From: Acytostelium subglobosum LB1
Lineage: Eukaryota; Evosea; Eumycetozoa; Acytosteliales; Acytosteliaceae
Reading direction: 5' to 3'
DNA length: 64,000 bases
Assembly (NCBI RefSeq): GCF_000787575.1
Contig: NW_012236523.1
Location: forward strand, 1,854-65,853
A program made the translations under genes and the position numbers. A model generated the notes under the pieces. That model was not told where the DNA came from and did no database searches. It saw only the letters and a program-made list of their open reading frames with translations. Shown here piece after piece: positions 1 to 9,538 of this stretch. Numbering within the stretch: the stretch's first letter is position 1; every line of letters starts with the position of its first letter.

Positions 1-219
1 GCTCCTCAGTCAGACTACACCACTGAGGAGCTGAGTTTCCACAAACTCCAGGAGGTTGTGGAGTATTATGAGCACATCGAAAAAAAAAAAAGATTAAACA
101 TAAAAGAAAATAGCATCGGACTGACACGGCTTGACACGTACCTCCAGATGCTCCAGAGACAAGAGCTTGCTCCCTACATCAGGAAAGACTCCAGTGATAC
201 ATCCAAATCGGACGAATAA
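1..219 (+). CDS. 3' end of an unidentified coding region (partial)
   Basis: An open frame enters from the left edge and ends at a TAA at 217-219, giving the last 72 residues of a protein. The peptide is charged and helical in character (runs of Glu/Lys, 'EHIEKKKRLNIKE', 'LQMLQRQELAPYIRK') and ends in a Ser/Asp-rich tail. I do not recognise a family. It lies tail to tail with the Ulp1-like ORF on the other strand and next to repeat-rich DNA, so it may belong to a mobile element or may simply be the C-terminus of a host gene cut by the window edge. The start codon and length are unknown. Confidence 0.4.
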   Translation, partial: APQSDYTTEELSFHKLQEVVEYYEHIEKKKRLNIKENSIGLTRLDTYLQMLQRQELAPYIRKDSSDTSKSDE

Positions 220-423
220 ACAATGAGCAAGTGTATTTGCCAATTACTATTATCTGTACAAGCTACCTGACTGACTGCATGATGCTGTGTTTTGCAGTGA
301 ACTTCCAAATTAATTATGAAAAATTCCAAATAATCGAAATGAATTGAATTACCCAACGACTTGAACTAACTGGACAATATTGATCATATATTTAGATATT
401 TTAATATTTACATATTTACATAT

Positions 424-2028
424 TTACACATATTCAGTTTTATCTTGGATCGCTTTCAGCCACTTCTTGTCACATTGAGAAATCGCTCGCATGAAATGGT
501 CATCTACCTCTTGGTCTGTTGTCGAATGGATGTCTTCCATAAATTCATCTATCACTTTTGGATTGACACCATGCTTTGAACACTCGATGAACTTTTGAAT
601 ACACAAGACAACCCANAGACCGCATCGCCATCCATCATCCTGTACCAGGCATTTGTTTGTGATCATCTTACAAGTTGGTGGCAGTTCTTTCTGTATCGCA
701 GTTTGCATCTCTTTGACATAGGTCCTGTGTATGAACACCAGTGAATCAACGTGCAGGAAATATATCAGCTCNGGGCCATCGATGTAAGTAAACACAACAG
801 AAAAGTGGTTCGACTGATTGATGATAGTAATGCCTAACTTGGCCTTCAACAGAGCCTTTGTAAACGATAAAGTCCTCGCTTCAAAGATCGTCTCAGGGCA
901 AGCATTGACAATATAGACAGAGGTTGGAATGCTTGGCTCCTGTTGAACAGCAGCAGCTTGTGGAGTGTGAGAATAAGGTACTCCATGCGGAACAAGGCCA
1001 GCAACCACAACCAATGTTTGAGCCAAGAAGGTTAGCATCCCAATATATATACCTCCATCATTCTCAAGAGCATCCAGGTCAGACATGGCTTTAGTGAACA
1101 GATTAACTATCTGATTGGCATCGTTGTTGTCATCATCATCATCATCAAATATATCATAGAGTTGGTCATCGTTGCTGTCATCATCATCATCTTGGTCGTG
1201 GTCACTGTTATCCAGTAGTGGGTCACTGTCGGCAACATCGTTGTTTTTGTCATCTTCATCTGCAACATCAAGTTGGTCATCATTGATATCATCAATGACA
1301 TCATCTTCGTTGATGTCATCATCTGCCGACTCGTCATCATCGCCACTGTCCACCTCATCAACCTGCTTCTGACCTTGGAGTCGATCAATGATGTCCTTAA
1401 ACATCTCGTCGATTGATGGACACACTTGGTCAGAGAGTACTATCATCTGCTTTGATCCAACACGATAGGTCGACATCTGATTGGTCTTTGAATGGGCGGC
1501 CTTCTCCAACAGTGCTTCGATCTTGTTGTCGATGGCCTTGGACCGTCTTTCACTGGACGTCGATTGAGTCTGTCTTAGACCATTGATCTCTCTCCACACT
1601 TGGCATCGCGCAGCTAATCCTGCCTCATGGTCCAATTGCACACTGGCAGATGTTGCCTTGCCTCTCCTCAAATGGACCTGTGTCACCGTTGCCCTATACC
1701 AATAGCCATTGACATCTGATCCAGTCTCGGTATTGACTTTGACCAAGACCTTCTTACCAACGAGATCATTGGTCAGGTTGGTCAAGGTCATTCTCGCTAT
1801 CNNCAATATTCTACAATCTGGTACATTCTGCTCAATGCCAATTCCATTGGGATCACTGATGACACATAATGTTGTATTGGAATCAAAGACAACATTCATT
1901 GATCGGCACCTATCACATGATGGATAGCACACATGTCTCAACTTCTCATGCCTGCTTCTAGTTCCACATTGTGTTGTGGTGGGACATAGACCACTAATGA
2001 TTTTATGTCTGCACCTCCACTGCTTCAT
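424..2028 (-). CDS. Ulp1/SENP-like (C48-type) cysteine peptidase protein, probably mobile-element derived
   Basis: Single-exon ORF of about 534 residues. The N-terminus is Cys/His-rich (residues 5-45, possible zinc-binding). The middle (about 210-300) is an acidic Asp/Asn run. The C-terminal 150 residues show the Ulp1-like order His ('SNHFSVVF'), Asp ('HVDSL') and Cys inside 'DDGWRCG', with Trp-Val following. Such peptidases cleave SUMO-like conjugates in host proteins, and related domains are often carried by eukaryotic DNA transposons. I favour the mobile-element reading because of the neighbouring repeats and the ambiguous bases, which often mark near-identical genomic copies. No transposase or terminal repeats were found. 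The frame looks whole apart from a few ambiguous bases. A host SUMO protease is the alternative. Confidence 0.5.
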   Translation of the reverse strand: MKQWRCRHKIISGLCPTTTQCGTRSRHEKLRHVCYPSCDRCRSMNVVFDSNTTLCVISDPNGIGIEQNVPDCRILXIARMTLTNLTNDLVGKKVLVKVNTETGSDVNGYWYRATVTQVHLRRGKATSASVQLDHEAGLAARCQVWREINGLRQTQSTSSERRSKAIDNKIEALLEKAAHSKTNQMSTYRVGSKQMIVLSDQVCPSIDEMFKDIIDRLQGQKQVDEVDSGDDDESADDDINEDDVIDDINDDQLDVADEDDKNNDVADSDPLLDNSDHDQDDDDDSNDDQLYDIFDDDDDDNNDANQIVNLFTKAMSDLDALENDGGIYIGMLTFLAQTLVVVAGLVPHGVPYSHTPQAAAVQQEPSIPTSVYIVNACPETIFEARTLSFTKALLKAKLGITIINQSNHFSVVFTYIDGXELIYFLHVDSLVFIHRTYVKEMQTAIQKELPPTCKMITNKCLVQDDGWRCGXWVVLCIQKFIECSKHGVNPKVIDEFMEDIHSTTDQEVDDHFMRAISQCDKKWLKAIQDKTEYV

Positions 2029-2263
2029 TGTGATACATGTTTTAACTTGTTATAACAAAGTAATAATAATAAATAAGACAATGAATGACACCACCAAGGG
2101 TTGACCTTGGTGTTGACCCTGGTGGTGTCCGAGTACTATGAGACCAAAATGGGAAGGGGGTCCATTTCACTTTAAGGGGATTTTTTTGTTGAGATCTTCC
2201 TGTTTGAGTGTGTGGGTGCAAGAGGGGTGGTGCGCCAGGTACTACTAGGAAGGGAATCTGTAG

Positions 2264-2527
2264 AGTATCAATAACCATTTTGATTCTCCCAACAATGTTC
2301 AATCTTTGATGAGGGCAATGTCCGACCTCGGATCCTACGGAGTACAAAGTATTTCCAATGCCGTGATCGCAACCAGTTTTGGTACCAGCCCAACTCAAGG
2401 AAACAATAATGCACCTCGTCGAAATTCATGGCCTATTGATGCTCCAACCAGAGCACTCAATGAAAGATTCAGCAACCTTTTTGGAGGTACCAGTCCAGAT
2501 TCCAATCCCACCCCACCAGGTGTTTAA
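2264..2527 (+). other. Short open segment of unknown origin, possibly a gene or element fragment
   Basis: An open stretch of about 87 codons ends at TAA 2525-2527. From an internal ATG at 2309 it encodes a Ser/Gly/Asn/Pro-rich peptide ('LGSYGVQSISNAVIATSFG', ending 'DSNPTPPGV'). The codon use looks coding-like, and a possible splice acceptor (CTGTAG) lies just upstream at 2263. I do not recognise the sequence. It may be the last exon of a small gene or the C-terminus of an element protein. The low-complexity DNA on both sides gives no further clue. Confidence 0.25.
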
Positions 2528-2923
2528 TAAACTACACTTCACCTACTAAAGAGTCGAAAAAATCAATCACTCACCTTTACTACTTAGGGAGTCTCGGGGA
2601 AGCTCAAACCATCCAAAAAGAGTAGATGGTGGAAGGAATTTAAGAATAAAATAATTTCTTTCTATTATTAAAAAGTTTCCACCATTGACTCCCCAACCTC
2701 CCTATGTCGATACACATCCTCTTTTTCCCCAAATTCCCTATCCCTATTCCCCTCCCTTCCCTCCCCAAGTTGCGACGGATACACTTTTTGTTCTATTATT
2801 ATTATTATTATTATTATCCTCCCTAGACTCCCAAAAAAAAATAATAATAATAAAAGAGAATAGATAAAAGAATATATAATTAATAAAGTTGAAGGAAATA
2901 ATGGAATCCGCGAAGCGGATGTA
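2528..2923. repeat. Hairpin-rich, AT-rich repeat block
   Basis: Non-coding stretch with several inverted repeats. ATGGTGGAA (about 2628) pairs with TTCCACCAT (about 2677). GGGAGTCT (about 2588) is matched by AGACTCCC (about 2825). A TTA microsatellite (about 2797-2817) can pair with an ATA microsatellite (about 2840-2852). A perfect stem-loop, ATCCGC-GAA-GCGGAT, sits at 2906-2920, immediately before the truncated gene tail that follows. This looks like nested repeat or element debris. No terminal repeat pair with target-site duplication could be proved. Confidence 0.4.
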
Positions 2924-3247
2924 ATGTTGGATAGGGGCCCCCGAGTTATACACACACCACAGGTCGTCCTCGTTGGCAACAGCACAGTCAACAACTCCAC
3001 CTTTCACAACTTGTACGACGGAGGTATCGACCTTGCCTGCTATGATGCCGCTGAGACCAACAAAACATACCACCCAACAGTGTATCTGAGTAACCTCAAT
3101 CCAAACCAGACGACACAGCCAGTGATCGAAAACGTTGGCTGTCACATCTATGGCAACAATGCAACGCCATCCAGCTTGTCATCATCACTGTCCATCCTGC
3201 TTATCATTGCCCTGATCAATCTCCTTGCGGTCAGGATGGCTTTATAA
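2924..3247 (+). pseudogene. C-terminal remnant of a secreted or membrane-anchored glycoprotein gene
   Basis: ORF of up to 107 codons ending at TAA 3245-3247. From about residue 14 it looks like real protein: several N-glycosylation sequons (NST, NNST, NKT, NQT, NAT), two cysteines spaced as in an extracellular domain, then a Ser-rich spacer followed by a hydrophobic C-terminal segment ('SILLIIALINLLAVRMAL'). That tail suits a GPI-attachment signal or a single membrane anchor. There is no signal peptide and no upstream coding sequence; the reading frame emerges straight from the hairpin-rich block. I therefore read it as the 3' end of a gene whose 5' part was lost or displaced. It could also be a last exon whose earlier exons lie elsewhere. 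Confidence 0.45.
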
Positions 3248-3265
3248 TCAAATACATTGGATTGA

Positions 3266-5779
3266 TCAAAATAACCATTTAAGGAATTTATTCGTTAGTG
3301 AGGGGATGATGGACTGCTCTTGTTGTTGATGTTGCTGTTGATTGATTATATAACATTGACTGTTGGATGGATCAAAGACTCCAAGGTTGGTCAACAATGA
3401 TTGATATATTCTGTACTCATCTTTCTTGAGTGGGATGAGGAGTCGTTGATATTGACTTATTGTTGATGATGAAGATTGAGTGTAGTTGGTTGGATTGAAC
3501 AGCTCGACAATCAATCGAGTAGATGAATATCTTCGATATTGTTTGATATTGAAGGTTATTTGACCGATTGCTGGCACTTGGATGAATGGTACAGGGAAGT
3601 GATTGTCCTCGATCAAATAATCCAGCACATATTCATACATCATAATGTTGTTGATGGCGGCAATGGATGTCAATACCTTGTTAATGAAATGTTGATCACG
3701 TTTGAGTGTGTCGGCCATTCGTTTCCAAACGAATTCAATGTCATCTTTGTCCAAACGACTGATGTCTTCACGATATTGCAACGAACGGATTGATTCCGGT
3801 CTTTCATATCGTTGTAGTGGCATCAGATTGAGGAAGGCAAGGACGTCTGATCCCAAGAGCATTCCATTAACTGCCGGCTCTCTATTCCAAAGATCGGGTC
3901 TGCTCAAGTGCTTTGGTGATGCCAACATGGTGTCAACCATCCATCTTCGTTTTGCGTAGTACAAAGAGTACAACATAATTTCTTGCTCATTTGTGCTTGA
4001 GAATGGTGCATTGGGGTCTGGTGACCAGGGATCACTCTGAAGTACACTCTTGGCATCCAAGCTGGCCATCAGCTCCCTGTGTCCAAGTTGTTCGGCACAC
4101 CTCAGCAGGGCCTTCAAACATTGTGGATCACGATGATGACGATGTTTGATGAACATTCGTATTGTGCTCGCCTCCATGTTTGTGACCTTGTTGGTGTCAA
4201 ATGTTATGTTGCCTGGTGGCACCTTGGCCAGGAACATCTCTTGTATGTCATATGAACATTGATCAATGTATTCCATTTTGATCCCTTTGAATACACGACC
4301 ATGATGATTGACTATTATTGCATTGATACCATCAATATATTGTATCTGGAGGGCAGCATTGAGTGCTTGATCAATGTCAATAACATTCAATGGATTGGAT
4401 TTGATCAGTCCTTCAAGTCGATCAATCACATCCATTCGTTTGGCTCTGATAGCATCTGTGAATAGATTCTTGAAATCATGATCCACTGATCGATCATTGA
4501 TCAGCCGTTCGATTAGTCCCAACCAGTCCACATGATCTGGTACTGTATCACCCTCCTGCATCATGTTGATGCCTGTCACAATCCATTTATGGCGATCATC
4601 GATTGATCGCCTTGGAAGGAACTGAGTGATGTTGTCCAGGATGTAGAGCGCGCAGTCATAGTGGCCTCCGGACAAGGCGCACTGCAACATTGTGTTGTCA
4701 AAAAGGTGAAGTAGTGGTCCGTGGACATCGATGTATGATCGCAAGTGATCTTGGGAATGCTTCATAAAGGTGATATCACCAAACATTGCCAATCGATTGA
4801 ATATAAGTCGATCAACTCGCACGAGAGCTGCAAGAGTGTCCATGCTCATTGGATGTGTTGATGGTGTGAGCCCCATAGGGTTGCTTGGTTGAGAAGTACC
4901 ACCAATGTGACTGGCAATGACCAGGAGGAGATCAAACAGTCGGTGATTGAGTGTGAAGTTGATCAGATGAGTCGGTTTGATTAAGTATCCTCCAAGAGGT
5001 TGCTGGTGTGACACTAGGTATCGCTCAAAGTCATCGATGATTCTTGATTGATTGCTGAGGAATAATGCACTGGCGGTCGCCATTTGATGTCCGACAAAGA
5101 TATACTGTTCGATTGGTGGTCGGTTGTGTGGGTGCACCATTGAGGAGATCTCAATGCACAGGTCAAAGTCTTGGTGATCCCTTAGAGCTGACCTCAACAG
5201 AAGTGTAACTAGATTGGATGGAGCTGCTTCTGGTATGTAGGCCATCAGAGTATGTATCATGGGACGACTAAACCTGATGGCTGGTATATGAGAGTACTCT
5301 ATATTTGACATTAATGAGTCCTTGACATGCTTGATGAATTGGATACTCGAGGTGCCACTGCCATTTCTGAATCGTTCAATGATATAATTAACTAATATTA
5401 CATTCTGTTTGTGAACTGCAAGTTTGAATGATTCAGTCATCGTTTCCAACAACCTTTGATTGAGTAAGTTAGATGGAATGGCTCCAGGATATAGAAGGTG
5501 GAAACAAACATACATTTGAGGTGAATGGATGGTGATGTCCAATTGATCACAGTGATGGATGAACTTGGTAGTATCTCCACATTGTATACATTGATATAGT
5601 GATGATATATCTGATGAATGGAATACATTGGTGATATCCAACTGTTTGTGAATCAGTGACACATGTCTAGATAACTCTGATCTAATATACTTGCTGGCCA
5701 GTACTCTACTGATCAATGACATCAATCCAACATGTTGTTGTTGTTGTGTTTCATTATTGTTGTCTTTGTTATCATCCAT
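3266..5779 (-). CDS. Large ankyrin-like repeat protein (dictyostelid family)
   Basis: Intronless ORF of 837 residues. It begins with an Asn/Gln-rich leader and a short conserved block ('VLASKYIRSELSRHVSLIHKQ') that resembles the start of the 41.8-46.1 kb gene in this window. The body is a chain of degenerate helix pairs of roughly 30 residues ('DIPEHVDWLGLIERLIND', 'GHYDCALYILDN'-type units), as in divergent ankyrin arrays. Such proteins form large families in dictyostelids; their partners are mostly unknown and are presumed to be protein-binding. The C-terminus is Gln-rich. It converges with the truncated glycoprotein tail, 18 bases away. The family call rests on pattern and paralogy, not on a profile search. 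Confidence 0.65.
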   Translation of the reverse strand: MDDNKDNNNETQQQQHVGLMSLISRVLASKYIRSELSRHVSLIHKQLDITNVFHSSDISSLYQCIQCGDTTKFIHHCDQLDITIHSPQMYVCFHLLYPGAIPSNLLNQRLLETMTESFKLAVHKQNVILVNYIIERFRNGSGTSSIQFIKHVKDSLMSNIEYSHIPAIRFSRPMIHTLMAYIPEAAPSNLVTLLLRSALRDHQDFDLCIEISSMVHPHNRPPIEQYIFVGHQMATASALFLSNQSRIIDDFERYLVSHQQPLGGYLIKPTHLINFTLNHRLFDLLLVIASHIGGTSQPSNPMGLTPSTHPMSMDTLAALVRVDRLIFNRLAMFGDITFMKHSQDHLRSYIDVHGPLLHLFDNTMLQCALSGGHYDCALYILDNITQFLPRRSIDDRHKWIVTGINMMQEGDTVPDHVDWLGLIERLINDRSVDHDFKNLFTDAIRAKRMDVIDRLEGLIKSNPLNVIDIDQALNAALQIQYIDGINAIIVNHHGRVFKGIKMEYIDQCSYDIQEMFLAKVPPGNITFDTNKVTNMEASTIRMFIKHRHHRDPQCLKALLRCAEQLGHRELMASLDAKSVLQSDPWSPDPNAPFSSTNEQEIMLYSLYYAKRRWMVDTMLASPKHLSRPDLWNREPAVNGMLLGSDVLAFLNLMPLQRYERPESIRSLQYREDISRLDKDDIEFVWKRMADTLKRDQHFINKVLTSIAAINNIMMYEYVLDYLIEDNHFPVPFIQVPAIGQITFNIKQYRRYSSTRLIVELFNPTNYTQSSSSTISQYQRLLIPLKKDEYRIYQSLLTNLGVFDPSNSQCYIINQQQHQQQEQSIIPSLTNKFLKWLF

Positions 5780-6140
5780 CTTATCTTATTAGATGTACAT
5801 CTGAGTGAAGATGCTGATTGTTATGTTCATTCATTCATGATTGATTTGGAAAGAGTGTTAGTGAGCGATCTACGTGGTCAATCAATCGTCACCCCTCCAA
5901 GGACACCCCTTTGTCCTGTCCACATCACCCAAGGGGGTTGACAACCTTGACTTCCACGACATGTCTTGTGAATAGTACTTAACTAATGTGCAATGGAATG
6001 ACTGACTTATTATTATATGTATCCAACAAGACAAGACAAGATCCATCTACCCATTCATTGATCAATGACCTTGAACTAGATCGAATTGGCAGAACTAAAC
6101 TCAAACAGGTCACACAAAGTTCATATAGTTCACACAACTC
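5780..6140. promoter_or_regulatory. Intergenic region between divergent genes
   Basis: 361 bases separate the divergent start codons of the ankyrin-like gene (minus) and slc66a2 (plus), so both promoters should lie here. Apart from ATTCATTCATTGATCAATGA-like tetramer repeats and a C-rich patch (about 5890-5935) I see no recognisable element. Confidence 0.4.
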
Positions 6141-7010
6141 ATGTTCAACAAACAATTGATGACTTTGCAGCTGCTAGCAACCAACTTTGTAACAGATAAT
6201 AAGAAGATGTTGACATCGGTGCTGATGGTCTTTGGACCAGTCATTGGTTACGTCTCACAGTACAAGTCAATTGCACAGACACGCAATGTCGAGGGCTTCA
6301 GCAACAAGGTCTGTCTAATCCTCCTGCTCTCAAACATACTGCGATGCTTCTTCTGGGTGGGCAAGCAATTCGATAGTACACTACTCTATCAAAGCGTTGT
6401 GATGATCATCGCTCAACTGCTCATGCTGCACCTGTGCGTCAGCATCCGCTCGTCCGACTCGATCACACGCTCAAGACGCTCACTCAGCGCCTCATTCCAG
6501 ACACAGCCCTTCTGGGAGTGGGACTCATACGTACCCTATCGTATGTACATACACCTTTGATTGACATTGCACTCATTCACTCACTCAATCAATCATACCT
6601 CCCTCCTCAGTTGCCTTCCTCTCTGCCTACTCATTCTTCTTCCTCTTGCTCACGTATACATTCATTAATACACCATGGTTCTTCGAGGCGTTGGGCAGTC
6701 TGTCATTGGCGATCGAGGCAATGCTAGGTGTACCCCAACTCATTCAGAACTACAAGAAGCATTCAACAAAGGGATTGAGGTATGTCAACATCATTCTCAT
6801 TCATTCATTCATTTATGGTAGTTGTAGCATGTCGACTAACAAACTGTATGATATATATATAGCGCATTCCTGATAGGTACATGGTTCGTTGGAGACTTTG
6901 CCAAGACCCTGTACTTCTACTTCTCCGATGCACCAAGTCAGTTCATCTATTGTGGACTCTTCCAGTTACTTGTTGATGTAGCGATCACATTCCAGATGAT
7001 GACATACTAG
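6141..7010 (+). CDS. slc66a2: PQ-loop repeat membrane protein (SLC66A2/PQLC1 homologue)
   Basis: Three exons (6141-6540, 6611-6779, 6863-7010) give 238 residues, a little shorter than human PQLC1. The first PQ-loop region reads 'MVFGPVIGYVSQYKSIAQTRN..GFSNKVCLILLLSNILR', with the usual PQ present as SQ. The second, 'IEAMLGVPQLIQNYKKHSTKG', keeps the PQ dipeptide. Seven hydrophobic helices are expected. The segment 'PFWEWDSY' just after the first half matches the conserved linker seen in PQLC1. Members of the SLC66 family sit in lysosomal or Golgi/endosomal membranes, and PQLC1 has been linked to phospholipid asymmetry in endosomes; the substrate here is unknown. Both introns start GTATGT and carry TTCA/TCAA repeats. 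The exon phases (1, 2) join cleanly. Confidence 0.9.
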
Positions 7011-7059
7011 ATTGATTAATTGATTGATTGATTGATGATCGATCACATTGGTCAATAAA

Positions 7060-7082
7060 GATAGATAGATAGATAGATAGGA
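7060..7082. repeat. GATA microsatellite
   Basis: About five tandem GATA units downstream of slc66a2, next to TTGA repeats. Simple-sequence DNA of this sort is common between genes here. Confidence 0.8.
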
Positions 7083-7260
7083 TGGATCAATACGTCATCA
7101 TTAACAATACAATGCATTGACACACTAGCCCTGGTATCATTGTCGTGTTCCGTCCGAAGTGAAACCAACTAAAACTACAACTTCGAGAACCATAACACCT
7201 TAAACTTAATTACATACTTATACTAATACAGATACAGATAGATATACAAATACAGAGACA

Positions 7261-7608
7261 ATGGTAGTGTCAGTACAACAGATTGAAGATCGTATCAAGG
7301 GTAACTTCCCAGGTGATCACATTGTATGTTTGATTATGTTAATGAATGAATGGCAACTCGTACGACAATTAGACCTAACGCGAGCGACACATAATGTAAT
7401 GATGTAGAACGTTGAGGATGTGTCTGGAGGATGCGGAGCCAAGTTTACAGTGACTGTTGGATCAGACAAGTTTGTTGGAATGCCATTGCTACAGAGACAC
7501 AGAATGGTCAATGACATCATTGGCGATCTGATGAACGAGATACACGCTGTCAACCTCAACACTTGGACAATGAAGCAGTACGAAGAGAAGACTGCTGCTG
7601 CCAAGTAA
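7261..7608 (+). CDS. bola2: BolA-family protein (BOLA2-like)
   Basis: Two exons (7261-7323 and 7408-7608) encode 87 residues, the usual length of cytosolic BolA2. The fold is evident from 'CGAKFTVTVGSDKFVGMPLLQRHRMVNDI', containing the conserved Cys and the invariant C-terminal His of the RHRxV motif, followed by 'EIHAVNLNTWT'. BOLA2 partners monothiol glutaredoxins (GLRX3) to carry or sense [2Fe-2S] clusters in the cytosol. The single phase-0 intron starts GTATGT and ends GTAG. A 13-base motif, CAACTTCGAGAAC, lies about 75 bases upstream of the ATG and recurs upstream of nsa2. An AATAAA follows the stop. Confidence 0.93.
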
Positions 7609-7745
7609 ATAGTATATAGTATAACAATAAATAACAAATAACAACAATAGATGAGGATGCGCGCTGAGATAATCCAACACATACATACATACACACGCAC
7701 AACAGAGAGACTGTGGCGGCGGATGAATGGATATTGGTGAATGCT

Positions 7746-9081
7746 TTAATTGATGAGCAACTGCAGAACGTGATGCTTCTGGTTGTTGTTCTTCATTCCG
7801 ACCTTGAGCGCCATGATGTTCTGGCGATGCAGGATTCTGCCCTGGAGCTCTGCTGGCGAGCGAGTCGTCTCGTGCCAGCCAAGAGTCTTGTACTGGTTGA
7901 TGATCCTGGCGATCGATGACTGTCTCTTGCTCTGCACAGCCTGGAACTTCTGCTTGTAGTAAACGGCGTAGTCTCTGTGTCCAATCACAGTTCCATCCGG
8001 CAAGACCAACTCGCTGTCTGTTACCGTCAAAGTACTTCAGTTGGAATTGATTGATTGATTGGATTGAGTTAGTGATTGTTTGATTGATTGAATGAGGGAG
8101 CGAGTGAGGTGATGGATATAACATACTTTGAAAGCTCGTCGTCTGGGTTGGCGCGATCCTTGTAACTGTTTGTAAAGTCGTAGAACTCGACGTATTCGTC
8201 AGAGGTGGCCTCGGTGTCAAAGTTCATCTTGCAGTGACTTAGATCGATCATGTGTCGCTGGACAGCCTCCAAGCTGTGCAACTGCTTGCCCTTTCCACTG
8301 CAGTAGAGACAGATGTTTCCAATTGCAATCTTGTCACTCATGAATCTGATCATACCTGGCAAGTCGACCAAATAATCAACATCCGGTATGAAGAAACTAT
8401 GCTCCTTTGCCATATGATCGACGTTACTAATTGATCCATTGATTGATTGATTGAATGTGATGTTATGTTATGTTAGTCTTATGATGGATGGGTGGCGGGC
8501 TAAGGTACCTGGGTATCGGCACGCGGACTACATACGTGTCGATTGAATCACTGATATGTCTACAGAACAAACAATGCTCAAGTGGCAGCTTTGGTGTATT
8601 CTTTATCTTCTCCTCCATCATCTTCTCTGCCTCCTCCAACTAGTTGTTACAACGAGTACCATGATTAGATGTTTGATCGAATGAATGATTGATTGAGCTA
8701 GTTCATGAGGATACATACAGTCTGTGGCTGTGGCTCTTGTGGCTTTGGTTGCTTTGGTTTCCTCTCTCTTGTCCTCTCGGGGACACCCATCTCAACGTTT
8801 AGCTTGTGCTTCTTTGAGATCAAGTGCTGTTGGTATGGACCCTCGGACTGGAATTGCTTGTCGCACACTTTACAATCAAACATAACAGTGGTTGGCGCTG
8901 ACTCTTGAACCTTCAGTGCCTCCACCTTTGAGTTGAACGTCTGTTGATTGACTGGAGGCAGATCCAACACCTTCCTCTTCAAGTTGAACCTGTGCAGCTC
9001 AGACTTATAATGAACTCTCTGGTCCTCTGGGTTGTCAAAGACAACACGACATGATATACAAGTGAACTCTGCCTTCTCCAT
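7746..9081 (-). CDS. znf622: Cytoplasmic 60S biogenesis factor, ZNF622/Rei1 homologue
   Basis: Four exons (9081-8719, 8639-8536, 8426-8127, 8034-7746) encode 351 residues. The first exon has two C2H2 fingers ('FTCISCRVVFDNPEDQRVHYKSELH' in two parts, and 'CKVCDKQFQSEGPYQQHLISKKH'). Further Cys pairs in exons 2-3 ('CLFC', 'CLYC') and the block 'HMAKEHSFFIPDVDYLVDL' are diagnostic of Rei1. The C-terminus 'LVLPDGTVIGHRDY...YYKQ' is the conserved end that probes the 60S exit tunnel in yeast. Rei1 removes the Arx1/Alb1 export factors from cytoplasmic pre-60S subunits. Exon joins were fixed by phase and by this alignment. The gene is divergent from nsa2, another 60S factor. Confidence 0.92.
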
Positions 9082-9538
9082 TCTTATATTATTATTATTA
9101 TTTATATTGTATTATATATTAAGATATATATTATTATTATTTATATGTATGAATGTACAATGATTATTGTAAAGTCAGTCAGTTAAGGCAATTGATATGA
9201 ATGAATGAATGAATGAATGAATGGATGGATGTGGATTGAAGAAGGAGGAGGAAGAGCCAGGAACAAAGAGAGAACTAGAAGACTGTCCTTGTCGAACAAA
9301 TATGGTGGGGTCGTATGAAATACAACACACTTGAATTGAATTGAATTAAATAAAATTAATTAAAGTTGGCAAAAACGACGAATCACACTCATGTGTGCGA
9401 CAGTGAGTAGTTTTGTTTCAAGTCGAAGGCATGAATGAATGAGCGATCAACTTCGAGAACTCTTCACTTTATTACATACATACATCCACTCACTCACACA
9501 CACACATATATATACATATATTTATATAAACATATACA
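9082..9538. promoter_or_regulatory. Shared divergent promoter region of znf622 and nsa2
   Basis: 457 bases between divergent 60S-assembly genes. It holds an AT-rich stretch beside the znf622 start, an AATG/GGAT tetramer run (about 9200-9232), and the motif CAACTTCGAGAAC at 9449-9461, 78 bases before the nsa2 ATG. The same 13-mer precedes bola2. Confidence 0.5.

Noticed and set aside
2042-2398. 118-codon minus-strand ORF
   Set aside because: Ends in a run of Tyr/Ile from AT-rich DNA and overlaps the better plus-strand segment; no domain.
7489-8220. 243-codon minus-strand ORF over bola2 and the znf622 introns
   Set aside because: It crosses introns of znf622 in the wrong frame and is antisense to bola2; the Rei1 exons explain the conserved coding here.
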